This document shows positions 60,956 through 64,000 of a stretch of 64,000 bases of DNA, piece by piece. The position numbers and the translations under genes are program-made. The notes under the pieces were generated by a model that was given only the letters and a program-made list of their open reading frames with translations, had not been told where the DNA came from and did no database searches. Where the stretch lies: NCBI RefSeq assembly GCF_050947335.1, contig NC_134989.1, forward strand, positions 3,527,501 to 3,591,500, in the 5' to 3' direction. The stretch's first letter is position 1. Each line of letters opens with the position of its first letter. The stretch is from Megachile rotundata. Lineage: Eukaryota > Arthropoda > Insecta > Hymenoptera > Megachilidae.

Positions 60956-61670
60956 AAAGTTACAAATTTTATATTTTCCCGCATCTCACATTTCCAAGAG
61001 GAAAGTTTTCACAATTCCACATTTCTAGATATCCAAATTTCTAGAAGCTTCAAATTCCAAATTTCAAAATCAGTCATTTCTAAATCTCCAAATCCCTAAT
61101 TTGCTAAATCCAGAAATTTATAAATTTCCAAATCTCTAAATTCCTACATTTTCAAATCAGCAAATTCTTAAATTTCTAAATCCTCAAAAGTTACAATCTT
61201 CATAATCCCCAATTTCCAAATTTTCGAGTTCCTTTATTCCTAAATTTCCAACTTCCGAAATATCTAAACAACCAATTTCGTAAATCCACGCATCACCAAA
61301 TCCTCACATCTCCAGATCCTCACATCTCTAGATCTTTACATCTGCAGATTCACGCATTCCATGATCGCACATCCCCCACGTCTCTGCATCCCCATATCCT
61401 CAGATCCCTACATACCCAGGTCCCCACATTTCTGAGTCTACATATTCCCAGATCCGTACATCCCCGAATTCCCAAATTTTTAAATTCCTACAATTCCAGT
61501 TCCTTACATCTAAATTTCAAAATTCTTATATTTCCAATCTTCTAATACCCAAATCTTCAAATGTACAATGTTCTAAAAATCTCCAAATTCTGTAAATCAC
61601 CAAATCTCTAAGTACCCAAATCTTCAAATCCCAAAATTCTCAAACTTCCCAATTTCTCAACGCAATACAA
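60956..61670. repeat. Octamer tract, AAATCTCC and AAATTCCT types
   Basis: G-poor tract with 8-bp spacing throughout; at 61290-61460 the unit becomes CACATCTC or CAGATCCT without losing the phase. Confidence 0.85.
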
Positions 61671-62352
61671 AACAAGAGCATAATCTCGCTACAGGGCATA
61701 ATTACATAAAACCTTCTGTTATCAAAATGATAACAATTAAACATTTTTTTTTTTATAAATATCTAGTCAGTCAGAATGAATGACAAAATAGAAGTAGATG
61801 TTTCTGCTACGCACTGCTGAAGGCTACATCGATTTTATCTATTCATGAGTTTCCAGTTTGCAAGTTTTTAGTCAGCAAGTGTTTAGTCACAACTGAGTAC
61901 ATTTCGTAACACGTTTTACCTAGGATAAGTTACTTTCCAGTTCCTTCTACGCCACAACTTTTTAATGATATGACGCGTTTCTTGATCTTTCGGATAAATG
62001 AACGTTTAATGACCGTTGTATTAATAGAAAGTTTGATCACTTGCTCACGTTGCATGCACAGCAAAGTGTTAAGGTTTTCGATTTGATTTTAAGTTAAAGA
62101 AATGAGGTCAAATAAGTGTCCTTCATTCTTTCTATAAATATATAGAATGTTCGTGTTACAACAGATTTATTGCAACGTTGAATTAATATTCATATTTTTT
62201 GTAATCAGTCAAGAACGAAGTAATGCGTCATCTATTGTTTAAGAACAATCAGATTTAAAATCCTTGAAGCTTATTAACCTTGATATATCTAACGATCTTT
62301 TCTCTGATATGTATACTCCTTTCGTCATAGTAGTATATTTAATATCTGCTAC
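61671..62352. other. AT-rich unique sequence
   Basis: Nothing recognised. Confidence 0.6.
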
Positions 62353-62643
62353 TACACTGCGGTGCATAACTATAGTACCATCTACTATTTTGGTTGTTCT
62401 GTAATTCAGAGTTAAAATGCAAAAAATCAATTACAAAAGATGAAATGGTATGGGTCGCAATAAATTTTATATTAAGTCTCATTGAAGTTGCTCTTCTATT
62501 AGAAATGATATAATTGAAAATGTGATTTTGGCTTGTTGCGTAACTATAGCACCAATGTCATTAAATTAACTTCTCTCCATCCAGCTCACTACAAACTCAC
62601 TGAAGCTAAATAATTACATTCTTATTCAAATACAAATTAAAAT

Positions 62644-63540
62644 TTGACAATACTCTTTGTTGAACAATGCCACATAACCAAAGTTTTGGTGTTTAAGGAG
62701 GATAAAATTAGTGTTCGGGAAATTGCCCGTAAGCTAAGCCGCTTACATAAAGTCATTTTGATTTTCTTAAATAATTCCGTTAATTATGGCAATAATAAAA
62801 AGGATGGTTCAAAGGAAAAATTGAGTCCCCGTACCGAACGAGCAATTGTAAAAGCAGCCAATAACATCCAAAACAGTTGAAACAAAATTAAAAAGGAACT
62901 CAACTTAAATATTTCACTGTGGACAGTACGTTGAGTTTTGAAAAGTAATCCCAACATGGAGAAGCAGAAATTAAAATCTGCAGCAAAACTTTTACCACGG
63001 CATAATGTTGCAAGGCTTGAATACGCTCGAGCGAACATGCATCGCGACTGGAAAAGCGTAAGTTAACCTTAGATGTCAAAATCTTTTTACACCAATTTAC
63101 TTAAACTTCTATCATTGATAATAAGGTTATATTTTCGGACGAAAAAAAGTTTAATCTTGATGGTCCGAACGGCTATAATTCATATTGACGAGATCTCCGA
63201 AAAGAACCACAATACTTTTCAAAAAGAAATTTTGGCGGACGAAGTGTTATGGTTTGGGGTGCCTTTTGCGTTGATGGCATGTTGTAATTGACTTTTCCAT
63301 CGAAAAAGATGGCTAGTGGTGAGTACATCACAATTTTATCGCAACAACTTGTTACCTTTTATAAACGAATATGATGCAATTAATTGAACTTTCCAACAGG
63401 ACAACGTATGAAAATATTTTAGAACTAAAAAACGCAATACTAAAAGCATGTAATGAAATTAGCTACCGAATTTTTCAGAAACTCATCGAGAGCATGCCAG
63501 ATAGAATTTTTCAACTTATAACAAAACAAGGAGGCCTTAC
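62644..63540 (+). pseudogene. Tc3-like transposase remnant
   Basis: The N-terminal part has a helix-turn-helix stretch (KEDKISVREIARKLSR) and GSKEKLSPRTERAIVKAA, typical of Tc3-type transposases. It is interrupted by TGA codons at 62878 and near 62936. After DWKS at 63057 a probable intron follows, then VIFSDEKKFNLDGPNG (first catalytic aspartate), a TGA, and RKEPQYFSKRNFGG then VMVWGAF. QQDN (second aspartate) survives near 63400 in another frame. The sequence then jumps to a C-terminal segment around SMPDRIFQLI near 63500, so the region with the third acidic residue is missing. Inactive. No ATG start is evident upstream. Confidence 0.85.
63058..63125 (+). other. Probable intron in Tc3-like transposase
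   Basis: This 68-bp segment starts with a consensus GTAAGT donor and ends in AG. Removing it joins DWKS to VIFSDEK in the same frame, as in intact relatives. It contains stops in all frames. The acceptor has no strong pyrimidine tract. Confidence 0.7.
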
Positions 63541-63790
63541 AAGTTATTAAAATCAAATTCGTGTGTACATATTTGACATTCATTCACATGGTGCTATAGT
63601 TATGCAACGATGAAAAATCAATTTTCATGTTATATTTTCTTATATAATAAAATAATATCAACAAATTTTTACTGAAGTTCATTGTTCACTATACCCTTCA
63701 ATTTCATATGGATGATTTTTATGTATTGTTATTCCAGAGTCAGAATCTACTAAAAATATAGGTGGTGCTATAGTTCTGCACCGCAGTGTA

Positions 63791-64000
63791 TACTAAAATA
63801 AATTATCCCTGCAGCAGGAGTTAAATTCTTAGTACAGTACGTAGAATATATCAACCTTTCATATTTTTGTTGATTTATGTTTTTTATAGGAAATTAGGAT
63901 CACTGTTTCTTAAATATTAATTAGTGCATAGAAAATATATTGTGCAAAAGAAGATTGCTGTATTAGTGTAAATATTAAGCTGGGTTTAATAAAACCTGTT
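63791..64000. other. AT-rich unique sequence to window edge
   Basis: Nothing recognised. Confidence 0.6.

Larger units (their letters stand above)
62355..63788 (+). mobile_element. Tc3-like Tc1/mariner element, decayed
   Basis: The 1434-bp element is flanked by TA at 62353-62354 and 63789-63790, with inverted ends reading CACTGCGGTGCATAACTATA (left) and CACTGCGGTGCAGAACTATA (right, complemented). A second inverted pair with the same core (GTAACTATAGCACCA near 62540 and its complement near 63590) lies about 175 bp inside each end. Long terminal repeats with two transposase-binding sites about 180 bp apart are the arrangement of nematode Tc3. The transposase between them is broken. Confidence 0.92.

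Noticed and set aside
60782..61099. 105-codon frame with a charged N-terminal half
   Set aside because: It starts at GTG, has no recognisable domain and its second half is octamer repeat.
1..64000. tRNA or rRNA genes
   Set aside because: I looked for GGTTCGA-type T-loops with paired stems and for conserved rRNA segments and found none I could fold convincingly; a covariance-model search would settle it.

Overview
This window looks like a gene-poor stretch of insect nuclear DNA, either intergenic or inside a very large intron. The AT content is high and broken by short GC-rich, CpG-rich islands. Transposon relics are of typical insect types (mariner, Tc3-like, TTAA-site elements, a solo LTR). 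There is a three-unit TTAGG-like tract near 16.6 kb, the arthropod telomere motif. This mix suits a hymenopteran, perhaps a bee; that is an inference from composition, not an identification. I found no convincing complete host protein gene, no tRNA and no rRNA. One weak candidate terminal exon lies near 32.7 kb on the minus strand. Nearly all open frames are chance ORFs or sit inside repeats.

The most pervasive feature is a set of about twenty tracts with an 8-bp period (1-650, 2.6-3.26, 4.24-4.56, 8.1-8.37, 13.56-13.98, 20.7-20.95, 22.26-22.7, 23.64-23.8, 25.75-26.03, 30.0-31.0, 33.4-35.0, 36.1-36.56, 46.0-46.35, 49.0-49.44, 58.74-59.15, 59.75-60.3 and 60.96-61.67 kb). Each has its own drifting consensus (AAATCTAC, AAATTCCC, TTTTTCAA, AAATGCTC, TAGATATT and so on). 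The 8-bp spacing largely persists where the bases have diverged. Most tracts are strongly strand-asymmetric, with C but little G on one strand.

The mobile elements in order are as follows. Two 896-bp mariner copies (9.58-10.47 and 18.06-18.96 kb) share one internal deletion. An incomplete TTAA-site element with an attached palindrome lies at 20.95-22.27 kb. A 14-bp minisatellite (27.4-29.4 kb) was entered by a 922-bp TTAA-site element and by a 754-bp solo LTR. A DNA transposon with 282-bp inverted repeats (41.67-42.93 kb) encodes the remnant of a SWIM zinc-finger protein and lies in a GC-richer repeat block. A nested composite occupies 54.3-57.8 kb. It holds two palindromic elements, a large inverted repeat, an outer TTAA-site element, and a TA-site element inserted in one arm so that the other arm is a built-in empty site. 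A decayed Tc3-like element with a probable 68-bp intron lies at 62.36-63.79 kb.

The best candidates for something not routinely described are three: the phase-locked octamer tracts, the arm-by-arm homogenisation of the palindromic family, and the SWIM-encoding element with long inverted repeats and an apparent 5-bp target duplication.
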